NCBI GenBank assembly: GCA_027488395.1
Contig: JAIYBT010000002.1
Span: 1-64,000 of the forward strand
Direction: 5' to 3'
Source of the DNA: Methylophilaceae bacterium
GTDB lineage: Bacteria; Pseudomonadota; Gammaproteobacteria; Burkholderiales; Methylophilaceae
DNA length: 64,000 nt
Below, piece after piece: positions 56,514 to 64,000 of the stretch (the stretch's first letter is position 1; each line of letters starts with the position of its first letter). The position numbers and the translations under genes are program-made. The notes under the pieces are model-generated. The model worked only from the letters and a program-made list of their open reading frames with translations. It was not told the origin of the DNA and searched no databases.

Positions 56514-56819
56514 ATGGTGGGTTTGTCACATTACTTGGTGTTAGGTGCCCTGATGTTTGCAATCAGTGTCGTCGGTATTTTTTTAAATCGTAAAAACGTC
56601 ATTATTTTATTGATGGCGATTGAGCTGATGTTGCTCGCAGTAAATCTTAACTTTATTGCTTTTTCACACTACCTGCATGACATTGCGGGGCAAGTGTTTG
56701 TGTTTTTTATCTTAACGGTTGCAGCCGCTGAATCTGCAATTGGCCTTGCTATTTTAGTGGTGTTGTTCCGAAATCTAAGAACCATCAATGTCGACGATTT
56801 GGATCACCTAAAAGGCTAA
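56514..56819 (+). CDS. nuoK: NADH:quinone oxidoreductase subunit K
   Basis: The 101-residue subunit has three helices with the conserved glutamates of the E-channel in [16 protein letters not shown] and [15 protein letters not shown]. Confidence 0.96.
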   Translation: MVGLSHYLVLGALMFAISVVGIFLNRKNVIILLMAIELMLLAVNLNFIAFSHYLHDIAGQVFVFFILTVAAAESAIGLAILVVLFRNLRTINVDDLDHLKG

Positions 56820-56825
56820 TTTGGC

Positions 56826-58898
56826 ATGAACATGAAAACACTTTTAATATTGATTCCATTGTTGCCGCTGTTTTCTGCGGCTATCGTTGGAATCTTCCGC
56901 AATTACCTTCCTCGTAGTGCTGCCCATGTGTTGACCATTGCTGGGGTTGCCGCAGCGTTCGGTTTATCCGCATATGTGCTCAACCAAACCATGCATGGCT
57001 TTACGTTGAATGAAGCGGTATATACCTGGCTCAATTCAGGTGATATTCATTTTGAAGTTGGCTTTTTGATTGATAACTTAACCGCCATGATGATGGTAGT
57101 GGTGACTTTCGTTTCATTGATGGTGCACATCTATACAATTGGCTACATGGCAGAAGATCCTGGTTACAGCCGCTTTTTCAGTTATATCTCCTTATTTACG
57201 TTCTCTATGTTGATGCTTGTAATGAGCAACAACTTTATGCAATTGTTTTTTGGATGGGAAGCGGTAGGCTTGGTTTCTTATCTGTTGATTGGTTTTTGGT
57301 TTACGCGACCAACTGCTATTTACGCCAACCTAAAGGCCTTCTTGGTTAACCGTGTCGGTGACTTTGGCTTTTTACTCGGTATTGGCATGGTGTTGTATTA
57401 CACCGGTAGTTTAGATTACAAAACGGTGTTTGAATTAGCACCACAGTTAGCAGGCCACACGGTCAGTTTACTGCCCAATACTGAATGGTCGTTGATGACA
57501 GTCACTTGTATTTTGTTATTTATTGGCGCCATGGGTAAATCAGCCCAAGTACCTTTACACGTTTGGTTGCCCGATTCAATGGAAGGCCCAACCCCAATTT
57601 CAGCATTGATTCATGCTGCTACAATGGTGACGGCAGGTATTTTCATGGTGGCAAGAATGTCACCTTTATTTGAGCTTTCAACGACAGCGTTATCGACCGT
57701 GATGGTGATAGGCGCAATCACTGCCCTGTTTATGGGCTTTTTGGGCATTATTCAAAACGACATTAAACGGATTGTGGCCTACTCAACCTTATCGCAACTT
57801 GGTTATATGACCGTGGCATTGGGCGCATCTGCCTACTCGGTCGCTATTTTCCACTTAATGACGCACGCTTTTTTTAAGGCGTTATTGTTCCTAGGCGCGG
57901 GTGCGGTCATCATGGGCATGCATCATGATCAAGATATTCGTAACATGGGCAATTTAAAAAAATATATGCCCATTACTTGGATTACCTCTTTAATCGGTTC
58001 ACTCGCATTAATTGGCACGCCGTTTTTTGCTGGTTTCTACTCCAAAGATAGCATTATTGAAGCGGTGGCTTTATCTCATATCCCAGGCAGTGGATTTGCG
58101 TATGTTGCGGTGATGGCCGGGGTCTTTGTAACGGCCTTTTACTCATTCCGTTTGTACTTTTTAGTTTTTCACGGTGATGAGAAGTGGCGTGTTGTAAAGC
58201 CTCATGACGATCATGCACACGCAAAGCATGATGCAACGCCAGTGGATGATCATCATGCTACGCAAGATGATGCGCATGATCACCATCATGGTTTGGGTCC
58301 ACATGATGATCCACATGAACCAGGTTGGGTGGTGACCTTACCCCTGGTGCTATTGGCAATTCCATCCTTCTTAGTGGGCTATGTTGCGATTGAGGCTATG
58401 CTCTATGGTGATTTCTTCAAAGGTGTTATTTTTGTGGATGATCACATTCATCCTGCAATGTCACATCTAGCTCACCATTATCACACCTTCTTACATTCAC
58501 CGGCTGGCATGGCCCTACACGGATTTTCAAGTATACCGTTTGTTTTGGCAGCTTCTGGGGTCGCGTTATCTTGGTTTTTCTACATGAAACGGCCTGATCT
58601 GCCTGCCGCTATTTATCGTCGTAGTCGTTTGATTGTATGTGTACTCGAACATAAATATGGCTTTGATCAATTTAATGAAACCTATTTCGCAGGTGGTTCG
58701 CGAAAAGTAGGTGCTTGGTTATGGAAATTTGGTGATATCACGTTAATTGATGGTGCGATGGTGAATGGCACTGCCCAATTCATGGGTAAAATCGCATCCA
58801 AGGTGCGTCAATTACAATCTGGTTTGATTTACCACTATGCCTTCGCCATGATCATTGGCGTCTTTTTGTTTATGACTTTTTTAATCAAGATTAACTAA
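56826..58898 (+). CDS. nuoL: NADH:quinone oxidoreductase subunit L
   Basis: The 690-residue antiporter-like proton-pumping subunit has about sixteen helices, the LFFGWEAVGLVSYLLIGFWF and LPDSMEGPTPISALIHAATMV signature segments, and the long lateral helix region at the C-terminus. Between helices near residues 458-500 a cytoplasmic loop is expanded with about 40 His/Asp-rich residues (DDHAHAKHDATPVDDHH and more), a plausible metal-binding segment. Confidence 0.96.
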   Translation: MNMKTLLILIPLLPLFSAAIVGIFRNYLPRSAAHVLTIAGVAAAFGLSAYVLNQTMHGFTLNEAVYTWLNSGDIHFEVGFLIDNLTAMMMVVVTFVSLMVHIYTIGYMAEDPGYSRFFSYISLFTFSMLMLVMSNNFMQLFFGWEAVGLVSYLLIGFWFTRPTAIYANLKAFLVNRVGDFGFLLGIGMVLYYTGSLDYKTVFELAPQLAGHTVSLLPNTEWSLMTVTCILLFIGAMGKSAQVPLHVWLPDSMEGPTPISALIHAATMVTAGIFMVARMSPLFELSTTALSTVMVIGAITALFMGFLGIIQNDIKRIVAYSTLSQLGYMTVALGASAYSVAIFHLMTHAFFKALLFLGAGAVIMGMHHDQDIRNMGNLKKYMPITWITSLIGSLALIGTPFFAGFYSKDSIIEAVALSHIPGSGFAYVAVMAGVFVTAFYSFRLYFLVFHGDEKWRVVKPHDDHAHAKHDATPVDDHHATQDDAHDHHHGLGPHDDPHEPGWVVTLPLVLLAIPSFLVGYVAIEAMLYGDFFKGVIFVDDHIHPAMSHLAHHYHTFLHSPAGMALHGFSSIPFVLAASGVALSWFFYMKRPDLPAAIYRRSRLIVCVLEHKYGFDQFNETYFAGGSRKVGAWLWKFGDITLIDGAMVNGTAQFMGKIASKVRQLQSGLIYHYAFAMIIGVFLFMTFLIKIN

Positions 58899-58900
58899 TA

Positions 58901-60406
58901 ATGCAAGCCACTATCCTCTCTTTACCATGGCTGAGTCTTGCTATTTGGCTACCTATTGTCGCAGGCATCATCGTTTTAATGCTTGGCAGTGACCAAAAAC
59001 CGACCCTAACTCGTTGGGTTGCCTTAATAGGCAGTTTAATTAGTTTTGTAGTAACGATACCGCTATACACTGGCTTTGATCATAAGGATGGTTTTTTTCA
59101 ATTTGAAGAATTACTGTCATGGGTGCCTGCATTTAATATGCATTACCACTTAGGTATCGATGGATTTTCGTTACCGCTTGTGCTTCTGACGAGTTTTACC
59201 ACTGTGATTGTCGTGATTGCAGCTTGGGAAGTGATCACTAAACAGATTGCACAGTACATGGCTGCGTTTTTAATCATGAGCGGCATCATGATTGGCGTAT
59301 TTACGACCTTGGATGCCTTGCTCTATTACGTGTTCTGGGAAGCAATGCTCATCCCAATGTTTTTGGTGATTGGTGTATGGGGCGGCCCCAATCGAGTGTA
59401 TGCAACGGTTAAGTTTTTCCTCTATACCTTATTAGGCTCGCTGTTGATGTTAGTGGCTTTTATTTACCTCTATCATCAAACAGGTAGTTTTGAGTTAGCC
59501 GACTACTATTTACTTCCACTGTCGTTCAAAGCACAAATTCTAATTTTTATTGCTTTTTTTATGGCGTTTGCAGTAAAAATCCCGATGTGGCCAGTGCACA
59601 CATGGTTACCTGATGCGCACGTCGAAGCGCCCACTGGTGGTTCCGTGGTACTAGCAGCCATTGCTTTAAAACTGGGTGGCTATAGTTTTCTGAGATTTGC
59701 CATGCCCATTGCGCCAGATGCAGCGCATTACTTTTCAACCACAATGATTGTGTTGTCATTGATAGCGGTGGTGTACATTGCGTTGGTGGCTTTGGTTCAA
59801 AAGGACATGAAAAAGCTGATTGCTTATTCTTCGATCTCCCATATGGGTTTTGTAACCCTTGGTTTTTTTATGTTTGGTCAATTGGCGTTAGAAGGGGCCA
59901 TGGTCCAAATGATCAGTCACGGTTTTATTTCATCAGCCATGTTTCTATGTGTCGGGGTGTTATATGACCGCGTTCATAGTCGTGAGATTTCGGCATATGG
60001 CGGTGTGGTCAACACCATGCCAGTGTTTGCTGCATTTGCGGTGTTGTTTGCAATGGCCAATAGTGGTTTACCAGGCACCTCGGGTTTTGTAGGTGAATTT
60101 ATGGTGATTCTTGCTGCGGTGAAATTTAATTTTTGGGTTGCGTTTTTCGCAGCCACCACGCTGATATTTGGAGCAGCTTATACACTATGGATGACAAAAC
60201 GCGTGTTTTTTGGCGAGGTTGCAAATCATCATGTTGCAGAACTTGCTGATTTAAATAAACGCGAATTCTTCATATTGGCAATACTCGCTGTTTTGGTGAT
60301 TGGCTTTGGCGTATATCCACAACCGATTACAGAGGTAATGCAAGCCACAAGTGCTGAATTTTTAAAACACATGGCAATTTCAAAATTGCCCGTGGCAGGA
60401 TATTAA
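58901..60406 (+). CDS. nuoM: NADH:quinone oxidoreductase subunit M
   Basis: The 501-residue antiporter-like subunit has fourteen helices and the conserved LYYVFWEAMLIPMFLVIGVWGG (Glu) and TWLPDAHVEAPTGGSVVLAAI segments. It starts two bases after nuoL. Confidence 0.97.
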   Translation: MQATILSLPWLSLAIWLPIVAGIIVLMLGSDQKPTLTRWVALIGSLISFVVTIPLYTGFDHKDGFFQFEELLSWVPAFNMHYHLGIDGFSLPLVLLTSFTTVIVVIAAWEVITKQIAQYMAAFLIMSGIMIGVFTTLDALLYYVFWEAMLIPMFLVIGVWGGPNRVYATVKFFLYTLLGSLLMLVAFIYLYHQTGSFELADYYLLPLSFKAQILIFIAFFMAFAVKIPMWPVHTWLPDAHVEAPTGGSVVLAAIALKLGGYSFLRFAMPIAPDAAHYFSTTMIVLSLIAVVYIALVALVQKDMKKLIAYSSISHMGFVTLGFFMFGQLALEGAMVQMISHGFISSAMFLCVGVLYDRVHSREISAYGGVVNTMPVFAAFAVLFAMANSGLPGTSGFVGEFMVILAAVKFNFWVAFFAATTLIFGAAYTLWMTKRVFFGEVANHHVAELADLNKREFFILAILAVLVIGFGVYPQPITEVMQATSAEFLKHMAISKLPVAGY

Positions 60407-60409
60407 ATT

Positions 60410-61858
60410 ATGGATAACATGCAATACGATTTAATCACTTTATTGCCTGAGCTGATTGTGCTTGGGATGGCCATGTTTATTTTGTTGTTAGATTTATTTA
60501 TCTTGCCGCAAAACCGTTTTGTGCTTTATGGCTTGAGTCAGCTAACTTTATTAGTGGCTGGGTTTGTGACGTTTAACACACATTCACCTGCCGTAGGATT
60601 TGCTTTTTCACACATGTTTATTGACGATACCTTGGCGGATGTCATTAAAATAATGATGTTTGTGGGTACTTCGTTGATCTTTGTATACACACGGAAATAT
60701 CTGCAAGACCGTCAAATGTTCCGTGGTGAATTTTATGCCATGGTGTTATTTGGTTTGCTGGGCATGATGATCATGGTGTCTGGTCAATCATTACTGACCA
60801 TTTATATGGGACTTGAGTTGTTGTCCTTATGCTTGTATTCATTGGTTGCTTTCGACCGCGACAATACGCGCGCCTCTGAAGCTGCAATGAAATATTTTGT
60901 GTTAGGTGCGTTGGCCTCGGGCATGTTGTTATATGGCATGAGTATGTTGTATGGCATGACGGGTAGTTTAGATGTTAACGACATTGCCAACCACATCGCA
61001 GAACAACAAAAAAATAATCCAGTATTGTTAATGGGTTTAGTATTTGTGGTGGCTGGCATTGCATTTAAATTTGGTGCAGTGCCATTTCAAATGTGGGTGC
61101 CTGATGTGTATCAAGGCTCACCCACACCGATGACCTTGATCATTGGTTCTGTCCCAAAATTGGCCGCATTTGCCATGACGGTGCGTTTATTGGTGCAAGG
61201 CTTACATCCTTTGGCGGTTCATTGGCAAGAAATGATGCTGTTAATGGCGGTGTTATCGATTGTGATTGGTAACTTTAGTGCCATCGTTCAAACCAACCTT
61301 AAACGCATGTTAGCGTATTCCACCATCTCACATGTTGGTTTTATTATGTTTGGGTTTATGAGTGCAAATGCCAATGGCTTTGCCTCCAGTTTTTTTTACA
61401 TCACCGCCTATGTGTTGATGTCGATTGCAGGGTTTGGTGTGATTTTGTTATTAAGCCGTCAAGGCTTTGAGGCCGAAGAAATCAATGATCTTAAAGGCTT
61501 AAATCAAAAGCATCCTTGGTATGCCTTTTTAATGCTAATCATCATGTTTAGTATGGCAGGCATTCCACCCACTTTAGGCTTTTATGCGAAGTTTACTGTG
61601 CTACAAGCCGCTTGGCAGGCGGGATTTACTTATGCAGTGGTGCTAGCGGCATTGATGGCTGTCATTGGCGCGTTTTACTATTTAAATATCGTTAGAAAAA
61701 TGTACTTTGATGCGCCTGAACAATATGGAGCAATCACAGCACCGTTAGAATTACGTATTGTATTAAGTGTGCACGCGCTTGCGTTATTAGGTTTGGGCTT
61801 ATTTCCAGAGGTATTATTAAGTATTTGCGGTCGTTCATTGTTAATGAGTCTGCAATAA
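60410..61858 (+). CDS. nuoN: NADH:quinone oxidoreductase subunit N
   Basis: The 482-residue third antiporter-like subunit has fourteen helices, GLELLSLCLYSLVAFDRDN (channel Glu) and VPFQMWVPDVYQGSPTPMT. It completes nuoA-nuoN in the standard order, all 14 genes intact. Confidence 0.97.
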   Translation: MDNMQYDLITLLPELIVLGMAMFILLLDLFILPQNRFVLYGLSQLTLLVAGFVTFNTHSPAVGFAFSHMFIDDTLADVIKIMMFVGTSLIFVYTRKYLQDRQMFRGEFYAMVLFGLLGMMIMVSGQSLLTIYMGLELLSLCLYSLVAFDRDNTRASEAAMKYFVLGALASGMLLYGMSMLYGMTGSLDVNDIANHIAEQQKNNPVLLMGLVFVVAGIAFKFGAVPFQMWVPDVYQGSPTPMTLIIGSVPKLAAFAMTVRLLVQGLHPLAVHWQEMMLLMAVLSIVIGNFSAIVQTNLKRMLAYSTISHVGFIMFGFMSANANGFASSFFYITAYVLMSIAGFGVILLLSRQGFEAEEINDLKGLNQKHPWYAFLMLIIMFSMAGIPPTLGFYAKFTVLQAAWQAGFTYAVVLAALMAVIGAFYYLNIVRKMYFDAPEQYGAITAPLELRIVLSVHALALLGLGLFPEVLLSICGRSLLMSLQ

Positions 61859-61862
61859 CATC

Positions 61863-62144
61863 ATGGCAGTAAAAGTTATTTTCTTGTTGTTGATGATGTT
61901 TTTGGCAAATCTAGCTTGGATTTCAGATCGTTGGCTAGGCTTGCTTGGTCAAGTTAATTCTCTTTGGCAGCGCTTTGCACAAATGTTATTGACCTATGGC
62001 TTTATGATTATTCTGGCTTATTTTGTTGAAAAATTCGTCATTGGACAAACTTGGCCTCAAGGTTGGGAATTTTATAGCATTACCTTTGCCATGTTTTTAG
62101 TCTTGGCATTTCCTGGCTTTGTTTACCGCGTCTTGTGGAAATAA
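61863..62144 (+). CDS. DUF2818 membrane protein following nuoN
   Basis: The 93-residue protein has two or three helices, with LMMFLANLAWISDRWLG at the start and FVIGQTWPQGWEFYSIT before the last helix. In betaproteobacteria a DUF2818 gene regularly follows nuoN, so it may be a complex I accessory or assembly factor; this is inferred from position. It starts four bases after nuoN. Confidence 0.85.
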   Translation: MAVKVIFLLLMMFLANLAWISDRWLGLLGQVNSLWQRFAQMLLTYGFMIILAYFVEKFVIGQTWPQGWEFYSITFAMFLVLAFPGFVYRVLWK

Positions 62145-62244
62145 TCACCCGTCACAATAGTTTCACCTCACATTCACGATAACTTCAAGTTCGTTTTTCA
62201 AACTGTTACTTACCAAAAAAGGTAACCGCTAGAAAGGCGCATCA

Positions 62245-62778
62245 ATGTTAAATTTCCAGCATTATTTAGGCGTAGCGCAATCGATTGACGATCGCCTGTG
62301 TGTCAAAGTGAGCCATACCAGTCAATATCGTTTGATCAGACATTTTTTTCGAGCCATCTCACGGATGGGCGATGGCATGTTCTGGTATATTTTGATGCTG
62401 GTGATTGGGGTTACGCAAGGGTACGCTGGCTGGATGGTGTGTTTGCATATGATCTGTGTTGGGTTAACGGGCACATTGGTCTACAAATGGTTAAAACAAC
62501 ACACCAGCCGTCCTCGACCATTTCAAGTCAGGCAAGATGTACTGTTAAGTGGTACGCCTCTCGATTATTTTAGTTTTCCATCAGGTCATACCTTACACGC
62601 GGTCGCGTTTGGGGTTGTGGCTGTTCAAGCGTATCCGCAATTATTTCCTGTGGTAATGCCTTTTGTGGTGTTGGTGGGTGTATCGCGTGTTGTGTTAGGC
62701 CTGCATTATCCTAGCGATGTGTTAGCGGGTGCGGCGGTTGGTTATGCGCTTGTTTCATTGTATGCACCGATGTTTTAA
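62245..62778 (+). CDS. PAP2-family membrane phosphatase
   Basis: The 177-residue inner-membrane protein has the three phosphatase motifs: KWLKQHTSRPRPF (C1), PSGHTLHAV (C2) and SRVVLGLHYPSDV (C3), with helices between. Likely substrates are lipid phosphates such as undecaprenyl pyrophosphate or phosphatidic acid, but the exact one cannot be read off. It lies 100 bp after the DUF2818 gene and is probably its own unit. Confidence 0.9.
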   Translation: MLNFQHYLGVAQSIDDRLCVKVSHTSQYRLIRHFFRAISRMGDGMFWYILMLVIGVTQGYAGWMVCLHMICVGLTGTLVYKWLKQHTSRPRPFQVRQDVLLSGTPLDYFSFPSGHTLHAVAFGVVAVQAYPQLFPVVMPFVVLVGVSRVVLGLHYPSDVLAGAAVGYALVSLYAPMF

Positions 62779-63275
62779 CCGATTTTTTAAACGGTATTAC
62801 TGATTTAATCACTTCAATCATGAAATTCATAGCTGAATAAAACACACACAGGTGTGTTAACATCAGCAGGCTTGTCCGCACCTGTTTCATATCATCTTTA
62901 TTCAATGTTGCCTGACTTTCGCTTCTAATGATTGATTTGCTTAATCCGCATTGATTGTTTTTTCCCTCGATTTTTAGCGTTCAATCACCTTTCACTTTTC
63001 AACGTTTTTCGCTAATTTCGCTTAAGTAAGTTGTTAGCACACATAACATCTAAGTGTTTCCAAACGTTCTGATGAATACGTCAATGAGATACATCCAGAT
63101 CAATGAATGCATTTTTTTGCATCCAATTACATTTTTTTTTCGTACACCTATTAAGTATTATATTTTTTTACCGTTAAGGTGAATAAGCACACTTGTGGCT
63201 CTACTCGCTCACCCCCACCAGACATGCGAGTTTGAGATTTTTTTTTTTCCTTACCTGGAGCCAGTAAGTCGTAAC
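62779..63275. other. AT-rich intergenic region with homopolymeric T tracts
   Basis: No gene is visible in these ~500 bp. AACACAC-acag-GTGTGTT (62841-62858) forms a hairpin whose minus-strand side is followed by TTTATT, a weak terminator for that strand. T tracts of 9 (63132-63140) and 11 (63238-63248) lie upstream of the next ORF, the second one 27 bp before its ATG. Confidence 0.55.
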
Positions 63276-64000
63276 ATGCATTCGATTACTCTGTTCGTTA
63301 GTTATTTGTTTTCAAAGCACCGCATATTTGAAGGTGCGCGATTTTTGTCTTATACGTTTATTTCACTGCTTGTGGTGTTAGGCATCACATTCAGCGTTCT
63401 TCACTTCACACGAAACGAGCACGTTAAACCTCTAAGTATTGGCCACAAGCCAGCCTACACCCCTTGGTTGCGGGTATGTCAGCTGTTGTTCCTAAGTATT
63501 GGGCTATGGTTCACCCACATGCTTCAGTTGCATGCCATGCCATCCTTTGACCCCTTTGATGCAGTCACTCCGCTCAGTCTGTTAGGCCTGATACCGAGTG
63601 CGATGGCTGCTTATACGTTATTTCAAGTATTAACGGTTGCATTGATCGCTAGAACATTGCTCTATCTGTATGGCTTTGTGTTGGGTACCGCCATGACATT
63701 GATGCCTTATGTTGTATCTTCGAGCATGCTTGAGGATACCAACCTTGGATTTACTTTGGTGTCAGGGGCGGTGGCTTGGTGTTTAAATGTGGGGTTGGCC
63801 ATCACCATGTTAGAGCTACTGCACAAACTAAAACATCAGACACATTGGCAATATGCCGTACGATTTGTGGTCATGTTGGTGTTAATTGGCATGTCGATTT
63901 TTGTCATGCAATCCATTAATTTACTTACCATTGAATTGACCATTACCGGACAAAACATCCCGTTTATCCATGCAAAATTATGGTTTTTAGTGTTGTTAGT
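63276..64000 (+). CDS. N-terminal part of a multi-pass membrane protein, MHYT-sensor-like (runs off the window)
   Basis: The frame is open from ATG 63276 to the window end (241 codons). It shows about seven hydrophobic segments, with MHYT-type positions in LWFTHMLQLHAMPSF and GTAMTLMPYVVSSSML, the same degenerate layout as the sensor region of the GGDEF-EAL protein near 5 kb. A signalling domain (GGDEF/EAL or kinase) would be expected downstream but is not in the window. The start has GGAG 15 bases upstream, which is longer than usual. Confidence 0.65.
   Translation, partial: MHSITLFVSYLFSKHRIFEGARFLSYTFISLLVVLGITFSVLHFTRNEHVKPLSIGHKPAYTPWLRVCQLLFLSIGLWFTHMLQLHAMPSFDPFDAVTPLSLLGLIPSAMAAYTLFQVLTVALIARTLLYLYGFVLGTAMTLMPYVVSSSMLEDTNLGFTLVSGAVAWCLNVGLAITMLELLHKLKHQTHWQYAVRFVVMLVLIGMSIFVMQSINLLTIELTITGQNIPFIHAKLWFLVLL

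Overview
The window is a chromosomal stretch of a Gram-negative proteobacterium, most likely a betaproteobacterium of the Nitrosomonadales. I would guess Methylophilaceae, but only moderately, because no methylotrophy marker lies here. Supporting signs are the order tpiA-secG-tRNA-Leu(GAG)-nuoA to nuoN followed by a DUF2818 gene, a dapD/arsC-like/dapE/prmB cluster, an LpxO-type lipid A hydroxylase and PEP-CTERM proteins ending in short Arg-rich tails. There is no phage, transposase, rRNA or CRISPR. Most of it is ordinary housekeeping DNA with compact operons, many of them joined by ATGA or TAATG overlaps.

Layout. 1-10.5 kb: the 3' end of thiD, then a minus-strand block of prmB, dapE, an ArsC-like gene, a membrane GGDEF-EAL protein, dapD, an M48 lipoprotein protease, kup and xseA. 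10.6-15 kb: dsbB, then cysM coupled to a ydbH-ynbE-ydbL-type envelope lipid-transport operon. 15-19.2 kb: tesA divergent from the ybbA-ybbP ABC transporter. 19.4-25.2 kb: a possible tiny lipoprotein, an unknown protein, a PolB-type exonuclease, a cytochrome b561 / Tat-lipoprotein molybdoenzyme / MxKDx-repeat operon, a hypothetical secreted protein and rlmD. 25.2-34.6 kb: a peptide ABC importer (binding protein and two permeases, no ATPase here) with a VIT-type metal transporter and an L,D-transpeptidase, then a queuosine-precursor transporter, a methyltransferase, nagZ, lpxO and a Bax-inhibitor-1 protein. 34.7-40.6 kb: a visibly AT-richer island with a TonB-dependent receptor and three PEP-CTERM proteins, two of them paralogues; a good sigma-54-type promoter precedes the first. 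40.7-45.8 kb: tadA, a PsiE-like protein and a LysR regulator divergent from a pirin / flavodoxin-like reductase / YceI / old-yellow-enzyme operon. 45.9-62.1 kb: tpiA, secG, tRNA-Leu and the complete 14-gene complex I operon. 62.2-64 kb: a PAP2 phosphatase and the start of a membrane protein that runs off the end.

Three things do not fit the ordinary annotation. First, many short tandem repeats, mostly with 13-17 bp units (one of 31 bp) and each with its own sequence, sit at gene ends, in signal-peptide-coding starts and in intergenic gaps. They are densest between 14.9 and 27.7 kb and include the 15-bp coding repeat of the MxKDx protein. Second, an 87-nt element ends 13 nt before tpiA and can fold as a clean three-way junction; tpiA has no visible Shine-Dalgarno sequence. 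Third, the leader of the GGDEF-EAL gene contains two mutually exclusive hairpins, like an attenuator or switch. No wholly new multi-gene system is evident; the strongest candidates for new biology are these RNA/DNA elements and the AT-rich TonB/PEP-CTERM island.
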